From contig JARVLF010000020.1 of the NCBI GenBank assembly GCA_030849465.1, positions 124,001-188,000 of the forward strand: 64,000 nt of DNA. The letters run 5' to 3'. Source of the stretch: Moesziomyces globuligerus. Lineage: Eukaryota; Basidiomycota; Ustilaginomycetes; Ustilaginales; Ustilaginaceae. Below the pieces are notes generated by a model. That model ran no database searches, was not told where the DNA came from, and worked only from the letters and a program-made list of their open reading frames with translations. This document shows positions 20,242 to 30,104 of the stretch, piece after piece; the first letter of the stretch is position 1; each line of letters starts with the position of its first letter. A program made the translations under genes and the position numbers.

Positions 20242-22017
20242 TCATGGTTGATAGACGTAGAGCCTCCCCTCCCATGGCCCGAGAGTGCCCAGCACGGAGT
20301 GCGCTGCAGTGTCCAGCACCACTTTTGCGTTGCTTCCACCCGCCTCGTGCGGAACGTGGTACTGCTGCGCGTCGTCCGAGAAGTTGAGCACCACAAAGGC
20401 CCTTGCTCCAGCCTCGGACTCCTTGCTGCCTTCGGGCAGCTTGACGTACTTGAACAGCTTGTCGTGCTCTCGATCCACTGTCCTGAACTGGCCCCTACCG
20501 AGCAGCGTCGCGTACTGCTTCCTGACGACGAGCGCTTGACGGTAGAACGCAAGCACCGACTCCGTGTTCTTCTCCTGAGCAGCCACGTTGAGGCTCGTAT
20601 AGTTGTCGTTGGTGCGCATCCAGGGAATCGTGCTGGGATCGGGGCTGAAGCCACCGTGGGCCGCCGAGGACCACTGCATCGGCGTGCGCGCGTTGTCGCG
20701 TGCGTGAAAGTTGATGTCGTCGAGCGTCTTGGCGATCACCTCGGGATCGCCCTTGCTGCGCTCGTACGCGTCGCGGTAGTAGTTGATCGCGATCACGTCC
20801 TTGTACTCCTCGTGGCCCCACGAGCGCGGCACGTTGGTCATGCCGATCTCCTGGCCCTGGTAGATGTACAGCGTGCCTGTCAACCCGACCTGCATCAGTG
20901 CGAGCAACTTGCCCGACGCCTTGACATGCTCCGGCCTATCGCTCGCGTACTTGTTGATCGCCCGCGGCAGGTCGTGGTTCTCGAGAAAGACGGTCGGCCA
21001 TGCATCGGTCCCCTCGACGAACCGCTGCCACTTTTCCACCACGCCCTTCATCTCGCCGAGCGCGAAGCTGCGGCGGGCGTAAAAGTCGTTCGGCTCTCTG
21101 CCTAGCCCCGAGATATCAAACTGAAACACCTCGCTCAGCTCGTTGCGCGAGGCCGAGATGTAGCGCAGCACGTCGCGCACCTCGGGCGTCGACGGTAGCT
21201 CACCCACCGTCATGGCGTCGTAGGCGGCGAAGATCGCGCCCATCTCCTGCAGGTATTCGTGCATGCGCGGGCCGTTGCAGAAGACGCTGTCGCCGTTCTG
21301 CCATTCGGCGTCAGCGTCCGTGATCGGCGCATCCGGTAGGCCGTCGGGCTTGCTGTAGAGGTTGACCGTGTCGACCCGGAATCCGTTGATGCCCTTCTTG
21401 AGCCAGAACTCGATCGCATCCCGGTACAGCGTGCGACGGCATTCGTCGTTGGACCAGTTCAGATCCGGCTGCTGCGGCGTGAAGAGATGCAGGTAATACT
21501 CCTGCGTCTGCTCGTCCCACGTCCAAGCCGACTGATTCAGTGCTCCCCTCCAGTTGTTCGGCGGGCGTCGCTCGCCCGTAGCGCCATCGTACTTGGCAGG
21601 TCGCCAGATGTACCAGTCCCTCTTGGCGTTTGTCTTGTCCTTCCGAGACTCTTGGAACCACGCGTGCTGGTCCGAAGTGTGGTTGATCACAAGGTCGAGG
21701 ATCAGCTTGATGCCGCGCGCGTGACATTCACGGATGAGTTCGTCCATGTCCGCCATGCTTCCGTACGGCGGGTAGACCGCCTGGTAGTCCGAAATGTCGT
21801 AGCCCATGTCCACCTGCGGCGAATCGTACATGGGTGAGAGCCAGATCGTGTTGACGCCAAGCGCCTTGACATAGTCCAACGTCAAGACGATGCCCTGGAT
21901 GTCGCCGATACCGTCGTTGTTGCTGTCCTTGTACGACGCAGGCCAGATCTGGTACACCACCGCATCGCGGAACCAGAACGTGCGCGCATCTTCCGTCGGC
22001 ATCTTCGAAATTGTCAC
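20242..22017 (-). CDS. GH13 alpha-glucosidase (maltase/oligo-1,6-glucosidase type)
   Basis: 591 residues, no intron, no signal peptide, so intracellular. Conserved GH13 regions in order: FWFRDAVVYQIWPASYKDSN (14-33), LDLVINHTSDQH (107-118), NGFRVDTVNLYSKPDGLPD with nucleophile Asp216, TVGELPST with acid/base Glu273, and FLENHDLPRA with transition-state Asp349. The C-terminal beta domain follows. It releases glucose from the non-reducing end of maltose, sucrose or isomalto-oligosaccharides taken up by a transporter; no sugar transporter is adjacent. An alternative start at 22002 (MPTEDAR) would shorten it by five residues. It is divergent from MIC10 across a 654-bp gap. Confidence 0.93.
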   Translation of the reverse strand: MTISKMPTEDARTFWFRDAVVYQIWPASYKDSNNDGIGDIQGIVLTLDYVKALGVNTIWLSPMYDSPQVDMGYDISDYQAVYPPYGSMADMDELIRECHARGIKLILDLVINHTSDQHAWFQESRKDKTNAKRDWYIWRPAKYDGATGERRPPNNWRGALNQSAWTWDEQTQEYYLHLFTPQQPDLNWSNDECRRTLYRDAIEFWLKKGINGFRVDTVNLYSKPDGLPDAPITDADAEWQNGDSVFCNGPRMHEYLQEMGAIFAAYDAMTVGELPSTPEVRDVLRYISASRNELSEVFQFDISGLGREPNDFYARRSFALGEMKGVVEKWQRFVEGTDAWPTVFLENHDLPRAINKYASDRPEHVKASGKLLALMQVGLTGTLYIYQGQEIGMTNVPRSWGHEEYKDVIAINYYRDAYERSKGDPEVIAKTLDDINFHARDNARTPMQWSSAAHGGFSPDPSTIPWMRTNDNYTSLNVAAQEKNTESVLAFYRQALVVRKQYATLLGRGQFRTVDREHDKLFKYVKLPEGSKESEAGARAFVVLNFSDDAQQYHVPHEAGGSNAKVVLDTAAHSVLGTLGPWEGRLYVYQP

Positions 22018-22671
22018 GAGTGGGCCGAGAGAGATCCGATGTGGGGCGAAGAAGGATGAGGATGCAGGACGGGTCGAATCTCTTGGGACTGACCCGACTA
22101 TTCTACGACGTCACCCGCGCGTCTGCGCAGGGGCACAGGCCATGGCCGACTGCCCTGCGCATCCGTTCGTTTGGGTGGGGCATGTGCCGCATGTGAGGCT
22201 AATGCTGCGCATGGCATGGCCTCAGCGGGCGTGTCTGCGGGGACGACCGAGCGTGCACCGAGAGCTTGTGGAGAGAAGTCAAGCCCGCAACCTTGGCAGA
22301 CGCTCAACCCCTCGTTTCGGCGGTCAAAATGGCCGGTCCGCTTGGGCGCTACACCTCTCGAAGCTTCAACCGAAATCGCCGAGCGCGGACCGGAGCTTCG
22401 ATGTCAAAAGTGTTCGAGCCTGTGTCGTAACATCCAGGCGAGGATTTATGTCTCGGCCGAGAGCATGGACAGCGTCATGACGACGATCGGAGGCACGAGT
22501 CGGGAATTGCAGGCTCGCGAGCGCGTTTCCGGAAGAAAGGGTGGGAAGCGGGCCCATGCGATGGGAGCGAGGATCTGCTCGCATCGCCAGCCCTTCTCCA
22601 CTTTTGAGAAGAGGGCCTGTCTATCGAGAGCAACACCATCTACCCACCTGCTCGCTGCCTACCTCGCAACC
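22018..22671. promoter_or_regulatory. Divergent promoter region, alpha-glucosidase / MIC10
   Basis: 654 bp without a gene between the glucosidase (-) and MIC10 (+) start codons. It must serve both. Confidence 0.5.
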
Positions 22672-23370
22672 ATGGCGTCGTCGCAACCTTCCACATCCAC
22701 CAACAAGGTGTCGAGCGAGGATATCCTCTCGCAGAAGGTGAGGAAACCGCTGCGCAACCACAGACCGCTAGGCTGCCTCGCTCGCCTGGTAACGGCATAC
22801 TGATTTCTGGATTCGTGGTATCTGCGCTCGACAGACGGACCTGTGCATCAGCAATGCGGTGGTCAAGACCGGTATCGGCTTCTCGGCTGGTGTCGTCCTC
22901 TCGGTGCTTCTCTTCCGACGTAAGTGGTGAATCGTTCTCGCAACGCCCAACGGAGCTCTATTGACGCCAGAAATTGATCCCATTCCGGCTGCTGATGCTC
23001 GTTCTTGCGACGCGATACAGGACGTGCGTTCCCTGTCTGGCTCGGAACTGGCTTTGGACTCGGCTCTGCATACACGGACTGCGAGCGTTCGTTCAACCCG
23101 GTCGCGGTCCCCGGCGTGCGTGTGGTGCCCTCGTCCGGCGCGGCCAAGGTGTCGGCCACCAGCTCGTCGCCGCAGACGACGTTCGAGAAGCTGCAACAAA
23201 AGGCCGGCGAGGCGTTCTCCGCCGCCAAGGACAAGACGTCGCAGGGGCTCGAAAAGGCGCAGGACAAGGGCGCCGAGGTGGCCGAGAAGGTGGAGCGCAA
23301 GGGCCAGCAGGCGCTCGACTCGGCCAAGACCGAGGCCAAGAAGCTCGAAGACAAGGTGCGCAGAGTCTGA
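22672..23370 (+). CDS. MIC10: MICOS subunit Mic10 with a long C-terminal helical extension (3 exons)
   Basis: Exons 22672-22737, 22835-22919 and 23021-23370 code for 166 residues. Donors are GTGAGG and GTAAGT; acceptors are ACAG. The core matches Mic10: SSEDILSQK, then TDLCISNAVVKTGIGFSAGV leading into TM1, RRRAFPVWLGTGFGLGSAYTDC with the GxGxGxG oligomerisation motif of TM2. Mic10 forms a hairpin in the inner mitochondrial membrane and bends it at crista junctions. Usual Mic10 length is about 75-100. Here about 85 extra residues follow, with 11-residue amphipathic repeats (FEKLQQKAGEAFSAAKDKT, AEVAEKVERKGQQALDSAK) resembling LEA or apolipoprotein-like helices. The splice joints restore the conserved core exactly, so the exon model is well supported. 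Confidence 0.88.
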
Positions 23371-23757
23371 TGCCATCAGCCCTCCCCCTCAACCCTTACT
23401 CTGCAGCTGGATCACCCGCACTCCAGCCGCCCATTCTTCCGCTTCCAACCCATCGCATCCAATCTACGCGAGTTCTAAGACAACTTTCAACCTAGGCAGC
23501 CCGCGCTGCGTCGATTGTGACGCTGCAACGCCCTCCTCTGGACCGCGCAAAAACCGGGCCGGCAAGTCGGTGCGGCGAATTCGGGCTCCCTCTGAGCAGC
23601 TGTGGGCCTTGGATTGGGAGAAGGCCGATGGGATGCCGAGCATGTCTGCAGCGTAGGGGCGCGAGGCGTTTGTGCAAGAGTGTGGAACGCGCAAGTGTTG
23701 ACACGCGGCCTATCCCTTTGCTTTGCCTTCTCTCTGCGTGAACTGCGGGGTTTTCAG

Positions 23758-24012
23758 TACTGGATCCGATCGCCGGTCGAGGGGACAGGTTCGAACCGGT
23801 TGCCGGGTTCGGACTGCATGGCATGTCGGTTGACGGGCTTTGCGGCGATGAGCGGACTGGGTGGCTATTCGTTCGTCGAGGCCTACCGGATGGGTACCTT
23901 CCGCCGCTCTCCACTGCCGCCGGGAGTCAGGGCGCGACCAGTGTGGGGCGCGACGCTGGTGGTGTTTGGCGTAGGCTGCATCGGCGCCGGCGTGATCAGA
24001 TTGGGCATGTGA
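23758..24012 (+). CDS. DMAC1/TMEM261-like (DUF4536) small membrane protein; first exon unresolved
   Basis: The 3' coding part is clear: DCMACRLTGFAAMSGLGGYSF, then a basic loop, then WGATLVVFGVGCIGAGVIRL before the TGA at 24010-24012. C-x-x-C-R plus GxGGY followed by a second hydrophobic segment is the pattern of DMAC1/TMEM261, a mitochondrial inner-membrane protein of complex I distal-arm assembly in animals. The in-frame extension upstream of 23758 has no similarity, and TTTTCAG (23751-23757) is a good acceptor, so at least one 5' exon is likely. A candidate is the ATG at 23628 with a donor near 23653 or 23682, but phases allow more than one solution. Family call moderate; start not determined. 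Confidence 0.5.
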   Translation, partial: YWIRSPVEGTGSNRLPGSDCMACRLTGFAAMSGLGGYSFVEAYRMGTFRRSPLPPGVRARPVWGATLVVFGVGCIGAGVIRLGM

Positions 24013-24182
24013 CCGTGGGAGAAAGCCCATCCTCGGACAACGACGAGCCAAGCTCAGCGCGTCTCGAAATGAAAGCCTTGCGAAATGAGGTGACGAGTGC
24101 CGTTGAAGACACGGTGGGATGCACATCTGCTCACATGAAGGCGTGACTGCCAACCGCGCCCCACGCTCTGCCACTTTGCAGA

Positions 24183-24189
24183 TATAAAA
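24183..24189 (+). promoter_or_regulatory. TATA box of the small secreted protein gene
   Basis: GATATAAAAG is a near-consensus TATA box 74 bp upstream of ATG 24257. It supports a real, probably inducible promoter. Confidence 0.65.
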
Positions 24190-24256
24190 GGGCGAGCTTT
24201 GTACGGAAGCCGCACCGATTTGCCACGCATAGACCTCGACTTAGACGTCAGACACG

Positions 24257-24541
24257 ATGCGTCGACACATGCTACTCGTTCTACTGTTGCTCTGCCTTGC
24301 CATGTCCGATGCAGCTCCGGCTCGTGTTGAAGGCGGTGAGCCGATGCGGCGCGTATCGGGCAGATCGGCGTTCACGGATCGACAGGCGACCGAGCCAAGT
24401 CGGCAGGACTCGTGGGCCGATGCGAAGCGCAAGACGGGCTCGGCGGCGGCGTCGCCGCCCTCGTCGTCGGCCAAGATTGTGAAGCACGTCAAGACCGCCT
24501 GCGAAGGACGGATCTGCAACCACGCAGCATTCTATGAGTAG
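24257..24541 (+). CDS. Small secreted protein, candidate effector
   Basis: 94 residues. The N-terminus MRRHMLLVLLLLCLAMSDAA is a strong signal peptide (basic n-region, Leu-rich core, small residues before the cleavage site). The mature part is hydrophilic, Ser/Ala/Arg-rich and has only two cysteines (TACEGRICNH) near the C-terminus. No domain recognised. A TATA box is correctly placed. Smut fungi carry many such species-specific small secreted proteins, some acting in the host apoplast or cytoplasm. Role as an effector is inference from size, signal peptide and lack of homology. Nothing indicates a toxin fold. Confidence 0.6.
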   Translation: MRRHMLLVLLLLCLAMSDAAPARVEGGEPMRRVSGRSAFTDRQATEPSRQDSWADAKRKTGSAAASPPSSSAKIVKHVKTACEGRICNHAAFYE

Positions 24542-25753
24542 ACTGGGGAAACGCAGGCCAAGACCTCGAGATTTATCCTAGCTCCACTCGAGAGGAGCGT
24601 AGAAGGGCGGCGCGCTTCTACAATCCGTTCCGCATAGACGTCGGTGTTGCAAGATCCATTCGCGCCAGGACGGTCACAGTCGCAGGAGAGAATTTCCTGC
24701 CGAGCTTATGCGCCGAGCAGGAGGAGGAGACCAGGACAAAAAAGGTCGGGGAGAAGAAGCGCCGTCGAGTCTCAACAAGATTCACGTCCCGGGCGTGCAT
24801 GCGAGCTGCAGGGCCGGGAAAAACTCGCATCGCGCGCCTTTCCCACGCGCACCTCCATCCCTCCCTCGGCGAGCCACCGAACTGCAATCGAGCACACTGC
24901 GTTCCGACCATGGTCACTCGCCTGCACGGATGTAACACTGCTACTGTCACGCTCTCACAGCAACAAGACCGCAAAGGCTAGCGAAGGTGTGGTTGAAAGG
25001 TCGTGAGGATCGGCAAGTGAGCAGGGCAAGGGGATGAAACACTCGTCCACGCACGCATCCACATGAGCTGAGCTTGAAACTGCGCACCATGCTGCTCTGG
25101 CATTCAAGCAAACATGCCGGATCCCTCACGCCGATGCACCCGCACAAAGCCACCGACTTGTACCACACCCGCGGGAAGCGCCTCTCTCCAATCATTGCTC
25201 GCCCATTACCTTTTTTTGTCCAGCGCATCCCGTGCGATGTGAACGTCTCCTGCCACTCGGAGCCATCCCTGCCAGGAGAACGGCGAGCGAAGTTGCGGCA
25301 CCCGCTCTTCTTGGCATCGCTCGTCTCTTCCGCTCAGAAAGACGCCAGACATCAGAGCAGGCCGGCCTCGTCCCTGTGAACGTGGGTCGGAGTGGTGATA
25401 GCGTCTTCTGTGGCTCTCGGCAGGCCGGGCAATAATCGCAGCCGGCTTTGTTGTTGTGCCCTGCAGCTGCACCCTTGCTCGGCAAGTGGCCACGTTATTC
25501 CACAGGCACATTCGTCCCGTTCTCCTGACGCTCCTCGTGGCTCCATCCGCGCCATGCTTCTGCATCGAGATGCAGCTCTCCCCGCTACCTGCGTTGCCTA
25601 CGCTCCGCTTCTCAGAGAAGCGTTCCGGATAGCTCGACCCTTCCTGCCCGGGAAACAAATGTATATAGCAGCCAGGTCCATCTCTCCTTCTTCGCCGCTC
25701 TCCTCCTCCTCACCCACTCCTGGAGCTGCCTTGGACCCCCGTCGAGCGCCACC
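24542..25753. other. Intergenic region, no gene seen
   Basis: 1.2 kb with only short, compositionally random frames. The right end holds a TATA element (TATATAG, 25662-25668), 86 bp before the peroxidase ATG, followed by a CT-rich stretch typical of fungal core promoters. Confidence 0.5.
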
Positions 25754-26998
25754 ATGATCACCAAAATGAAGCCAAAGAAGCAGTGGGGACGAGACGAGCC
25801 GCACACGATGCACAAGGACGACTCGTCCATGATGCGCCTCAGCATCCAGCTCATGCAGCAGAATCGCCCGCAGCTCATGGTCAACCTCGCGCTCGCCCTC
25901 ATCTTTTTCGTCGACTTTTGGATGTCGGCGTTCAACATGGTGCACCGCCTCCTCGTCAAGCTCCACATCATCGCGCCGCTGCCGCCCAACTGCGTCCCGC
26001 CCGCCTTTTCGCCCACCAGCCCTCCTCCGTTTGCACAGTGGCCGCTCACCCATCTCTTCTGCCGTGCGGTCCACGTGTACAACCTCTTCACCGGATACAA
26101 CGAGGATCTCCGTCTCCACCACGAGCTCTACTGCAGAAAGCCCAAGAACGAGTGGATCCGCGATTGGGCCTACTGGGAGGGCATCGGAGCCAACGGCGAG
26201 TGGGGCACACCCTTCGCGGCTACGGACAACGACAGCCGCTGTCCCTGCCCCGGTCTCAACATCCTCGCCACGCACGGCATCATCCACAACACCGGTCGCA
26301 AGGTCGCCGCCTCCAAGATGGTCGTGGGCCTCTCGCGCGCTTTCAACATTGCGCCGACCATGGCGCTGCAGCTCTACTCGCCTCTCTTCCCGGTGTTTAA
26401 CGAGCGCGACCACATCTTTGACCTCGAGGATCTGAGCATCATGAACGTCATCGAGCACGACGCCAGTCTGCTCCGCCCGGACTTCCACCTCGCCGACTGG
26501 AAGAGGGATCCCAAGGCCATGTGCCGTCCGCACCAGGACATGATCGACCGCTGGTTCCCCGCCCATCTCAAGCACGGCAAGCTCAAGCCCGACATGACCG
26601 ACCGCGACTTTGCAGAGGCGCTCTGCACGCGCCGTCGCGAGTCGCGCAAGCGCAACCGCCAGTACAGCTCCAACGTCGTCCAGAGCCTCATTGGATCGGG
26701 AAGCTGCTGCCTCATGCTCAACGTGTTCGGAGGCAAGGTGCTCGACCTCCGCGAGATGGCCGGCAGCGTCAACAACGACCTCCCCGGCGTCCGCACCACC
26801 GAACACGGCGAAAGCTACGGATACGAGCGCATCCCTGCTAGATCCATCAAGCCCGAGAAAGGTTCGTCCGCCTGCCCCGTCACCGCAGCCTCGTCGCACC
26901 AAAAATGGCAACCCGCCACCGCAAAGAGGTACTTCGGCATGACCATCTTCGAGGCCCTGTGGACGACGTTCAACATCGAAATGCGCGCAAGGGCATGA
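25754..26998 (+). CDS. Heme-thiolate peroxidase (chloroperoxidase/short unspecific peroxygenase type), membrane-anchored
   Basis: 414 residues. Domain signature: CPCPGLNILATHGIIHNTGR (163-182), in which Cys165 of the P-C-P motif would be the axial heme ligand; IEHDASLLRPDF (233-244) with the E-H-D catalytic triad typical of the chloroperoxidase-like short group; and a C-terminal RYFGMTIFEALW. Such enzymes use H2O2 to hydroxylate or halogenate organic substrates. Unusually, no cleavable signal peptide is seen. Instead there is a cytosolic-looking basic N-terminus and a hydrophobic stretch at 41-63 (LMVNLALALIFFVDFW), suggesting a type II membrane anchor with the catalytic part in the ER/secretory lumen. 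No intron. TATA at 25662. Substrate unknown. Confidence 0.82.
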   Translation: MITKMKPKKQWGRDEPHTMHKDDSSMMRLSIQLMQQNRPQLMVNLALALIFFVDFWMSAFNMVHRLLVKLHIIAPLPPNCVPPAFSPTSPPPFAQWPLTHLFCRAVHVYNLFTGYNEDLRLHHELYCRKPKNEWIRDWAYWEGIGANGEWGTPFAATDNDSRCPCPGLNILATHGIIHNTGRKVAASKMVVGLSRAFNIAPTMALQLYSPLFPVFNERDHIFDLEDLSIMNVIEHDASLLRPDFHLADWKRDPKAMCRPHQDMIDRWFPAHLKHGKLKPDMTDRDFAEALCTRRRESRKRNRQYSSNVVQSLIGSGSCCLMLNVFGGKVLDLREMAGSVNNDLPGVRTTEHGESYGYERIPARSIKPEKGSSACPVTAASSHQKWQPATAKRYFGMTIFEALWTTFNIEMRARA

Positions 26999-27421
26999 GT
27001 CCTGTTTCGCCTCTGTAACCAGACCCGATTCGTGTTAGCCTCACGGCCTCTTCGTTATATTGCTGGATCTTGTAGATACAATGCTGTGCAAACGCATGAT
27101 GGTGATAAGCAGGCGTGAAAGCATGAAAGGCCTGACGCGAGAAAAAGTGCCCACTGACTCTGTTTCGAGGAAGAAAAAAATGGACCCTGAAAAGTGGGGA
27201 GCCAATTTCCGGTCGAGAAAGGAGAGGCGCAGTTCGCAGAATCTGGCTGAGCCAGGTGACGTTTGAGAAGATCTGATTTCTGGTCGCGCGGCAGCCCTCC
27301 ACCCTGGAACCTCAAGGCTGCTGCGCTCCGCAACAGACCCTCCTTCTGTTTTGTGTCGCGTGGGCCGTTCATTCCGTCCTCCATAGCCTCCACGTCGCTG
27401 GACACGAGGTGCGACGAGACC
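26999..27421. other. Intergenic region, no gene seen
   Basis: 423 bp between the peroxidase stop and the REX3 start. The REX3 frame is open back to 27263, but that part does not match the family. Confidence 0.5.
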
Positions 27422-29491
27422 ATGTTCAAGTCGCTCGGGCTGCTTGCCAAGCTGCCATGTCCCGATCATGCAAAGGGCGAGTGCGAAGCCAAGCGAACCG
27501 TTTGCCCCTTCTCCCACCGACCTCTCCCGTCATCTCCAAGCATCCAAGCTGCAGCTTCCGCAAGCAGCACCGCACAGAGCGCCTCGGGAAGCACCACTCA
27601 GCTCCAGCGCAAAAGTGCTGCCGCGAAGTCTTCGAGCACCACCTCGGCGCCAAACGGCCTGAAACGAGCAGGCACCAGCTTGTCCACCCCCACCACAGCA
27701 ACAGCAGCTGCAGCAGGGAGCAGCGTCTCGGGACCGCCACTCAAGAAGGCCAAGAATGCATACGCCGCCGCCAAGCTGGCGAGCACGAGCAACAGCGCCA
27801 AGACCACGCCGGCTGCATCCACCTCATCGACATCATCTGTCTCGGCTGCGGCTAGCTCCAGCAGCAGCAGCAGCAACGAATGGTCATTGGTTGGAATCAA
27901 GCCACCAACGATCGGGTTCAAAGAGCATCCGTCCTCTTCCAAGATCCCGCTTTCTGCGCGGCAGGGTGGCCTCAAGGCCTTCTACAACGGCTTCGTCGCA
28001 GCATACGAGCCGATCATCCAGAGCGCCGATGCCGTCGTGGCTGCCTGCGGACAGCAGCTTTGCCGCGACCACGCGCTGGCACAGGAGCTCGAGCTCTTCC
28101 ACAAGGCCACCAAAGACTCGTACAAGAGCAGCAGCATCACCATCCTCGTCGGCCTCAAGAAGCGCGACAAGGAGGCCTTCCAAGCCGCCGCCGAGGCAGC
28201 CGCTACGGAAGCACGCACACACCGAGGCGACCCGGATTTGCCGCAGCGCATCGTGCGCGTGCTCTCGGAAAAGTGCACCGAGACGGGCACCGCATCCCAG
28301 GTGGACGAGAAGCGCAAAGCCGCCGACGTGCGCCGGCTGGGCAAGCTCGATCGGAAGCGGCTGGAGCAGGCTGGCTTCGTCTGCCCTGTCGACCAGCTGG
28401 AGAAGTTCGAGTACACCGCCTCCATCCCGCCCGAGTGGCACGGCCAAGGGACGAGCAAGCCGGACGCGTCCGACGAGGTCAAGGAGTGCGAGCGCTGCGG
28501 CAAGAAGTACACCGTCGGCGGCGAGATGAACGAAGCAGGCACCGAGAGGGTGTCTCGCGATGCCAAGGAGTGTGGCTACCATTGGGGCAAACGACGGTTC
28601 GAAAAGCTCTCGGGGATCAAGGGCCGCGTGCAGATCTGGACGTGCTGCAGCAAGCAGGTCGGCGGCAGCACTTTGGGTGACGACAGCTGCTGCTACGGCC
28701 CACACGTGTTCAAGGAGACGGCTGGGCTCGATTTACACCGCCGAGAGGCGTTCATCACCACCAAGGAATTGGTCGAATCGGTCAAGGACGACGAGGGTGC
28801 ACGCAATCCGCTCGAGATCGTGGCACTCGACTGCGAGCTGAGCTACACCACCGCGGGGCTCACGCTGACGCGCCTCACGCTGGTCGACGAAGAGGGCGAG
28901 ATGATCCTGGACGAACTGGTGCGCACGCGCACCGACATTGTCGACTACAACACGCGCTTCTCGGGCATCACCGAGGACGACTACGAGGCCAAGGCGATCT
29001 TTACGCTCGAGGGGGTGCGTCGGTTGATGGCCAAGTTCGTCGGCGAGGATACGATCCTGGTGGGACATGGTCTGGAGAACGATCTGCGTGCGATCCGACT
29101 CGTGCACCACAAGGTCGTTGACACTGTGATGCTCTATCCGCACGCGAGGGGCTTCCCCTTCCGCACCTCGCTGCGCGACCTCACCGCCAAGCATCTCGGC
29201 AAGATCATCCAGAACGGCACCAGCCTCGGCCACTCGTCGCTCGAGGACGCCAGGATGTCGCTCGAACTCGTCAGGCTCAAGATCGTCGACGACCCCACCT
29301 CGCCCTTCGCCAGCCAAGAGGCCAAGAACGAAGCCCCCAGGCCAAAAGGCAAGACATCGGGAGTGGATGTTGAGGGTGCTGGCGGAAGCTCGCAGGGCAC
29401 GAGCTCCACGGCAGCCGCTCCGACACCCCGCGCCAGCTTGTTCGGCGCATCACTGGCCAACGACAGCGCTCGGTCCATCTTTCAGAAGTAG
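27422..29491 (+). CDS. REX3: RNA exonuclease 3 (Rex3), DEDDh family
   Basis: 689 residues from [20 protein letters not shown], whose opening and CCCH-like cysteine pattern ([16 protein letters not shown]) match Rex3 proteins. A Ser/Ala/Thr-rich low-complexity stretch (about 40-160) follows, then a conserved middle part and a Cys-rich region ([25 protein letters not shown]). The exonuclease domain at about 465-630 shows all DEDDh motifs: ALDCEL (Asp470, Glu472), GHGLENDL (Asp about 554) and HSSLEDA (His about 604, Asp about 609). Rex3 trims 3' ends of RNase MRP RNA and other non-coding RNAs in the nucleus. No intron. I prefer ATG 27422 over the upstream 27263 start because it begins at the family N-terminus. 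Confidence 0.88.
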   Translation: MFKSLGLLAKLPCPDHAKGECEAKRTVCPFSHRPLPSSPSIQAAASASSTAQSASGSTTQLQRKSAAAKSSSTTSAPNGLKRAGTSLSTPTTATAAAAGSSVSGPPLKKAKNAYAAAKLASTSNSAKTTPAASTSSTSSVSAAASSSSSSSNEWSLVGIKPPTIGFKEHPSSSKIPLSARQGGLKAFYNGFVAAYEPIIQSADAVVAACGQQLCRDHALAQELELFHKATKDSYKSSSITILVGLKKRDKEAFQAAAEAAATEARTHRGDPDLPQRIVRVLSEKCTETGTASQVDEKRKAADVRRLGKLDRKRLEQAGFVCPVDQLEKFEYTASIPPEWHGQGTSKPDASDEVKECERCGKKYTVGGEMNEAGTERVSRDAKECGYHWGKRRFEKLSGIKGRVQIWTCCSKQVGGSTLGDDSCCYGPHVFKETAGLDLHRREAFITTKELVESVKDDEGARNPLEIVALDCELSYTTAGLTLTRLTLVDEEGEMILDELVRTRTDIVDYNTRFSGITEDDYEAKAIFTLEGVRRLMAKFVGEDTILVGHGLENDLRAIRLVHHKVVDTVMLYPHARGFPFRTSLRDLTAKHLGKIIQNGTSLGHSSLEDARMSLELVRLKIVDDPTSPFASQEAKNEAPRPKGKTSGVDVEGAGGSSQGTSSTAAAPTPRASLFGASLANDSARSIFQK

Positions 29492-30104
29492 CTCACACTC
29501 ACCACACACATGTGCACGATGCCCACAGAGCCAGAGCTATCGCTGCAATCACAACCTGCTCAGAGCACGGGTCAACGACACATGAGGATAGTTGGGAATA
29601 GCTGAGTAGCTCAGCCCAGGCCTGCATGAGAGGTCTCGGTGGCCCAGCGAGCGAGCGTTCGAAAGGTGAAATTTGGAACTTTGCAGTGGCGAGATGCGAA
29701 GCTCCGTCTTCTGCACTCTGGCTTCCGCACAGTCACACGCTGCTGCGCCGTGGCCAAAGTTCGGATCTGTTAGGTCACCGGCTTTCCGCGCTGGGCAGGA
29801 GGAAATAATCTCCGCGACTCGGGAATGGGTCGAGTTCGCTCATCACACGCTCATCCTCGCCGCCTTCCGCTCGCCGCTATCCGCACCTTCGGACTCAGCT
29901 CCTCCCCCTCCCGCTCGCCACCATCTCCGCTCGTCCCACCCAGCTCATGCAATCGTACTCCTCATAGGGCAGCATCGACTGACGCTACAGTCGCAGATCC
30001 ACCGCTCAAGCTGCCGAAGCGCAGGCATCGCTGCGCCAGCTTCGCCACCTCCACCTCGGCGCCCAACCGACAGCGGGACCCAAGTTGATGCTCGTCGGCA
30101 CGCC
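29492..30104. promoter_or_regulatory. Intergenic region before the SUMO ligase
   Basis: 613 bp. The CT/CCGCTC-rich segment at 29860-30080 is probably core promoter and leader. The frame of the following gene is open upstream to 29673 but without similarity. Confidence 0.45.

Noticed and set aside
23784..23799. GGTTCGAACC resembling a tRNA B box (also GGTTCGACCC at 4804-4813)
   Set aside because: No T-stem pairing, no A box or acceptor stem at the right distance; the first lies beside or inside the DMAC1-like gene.
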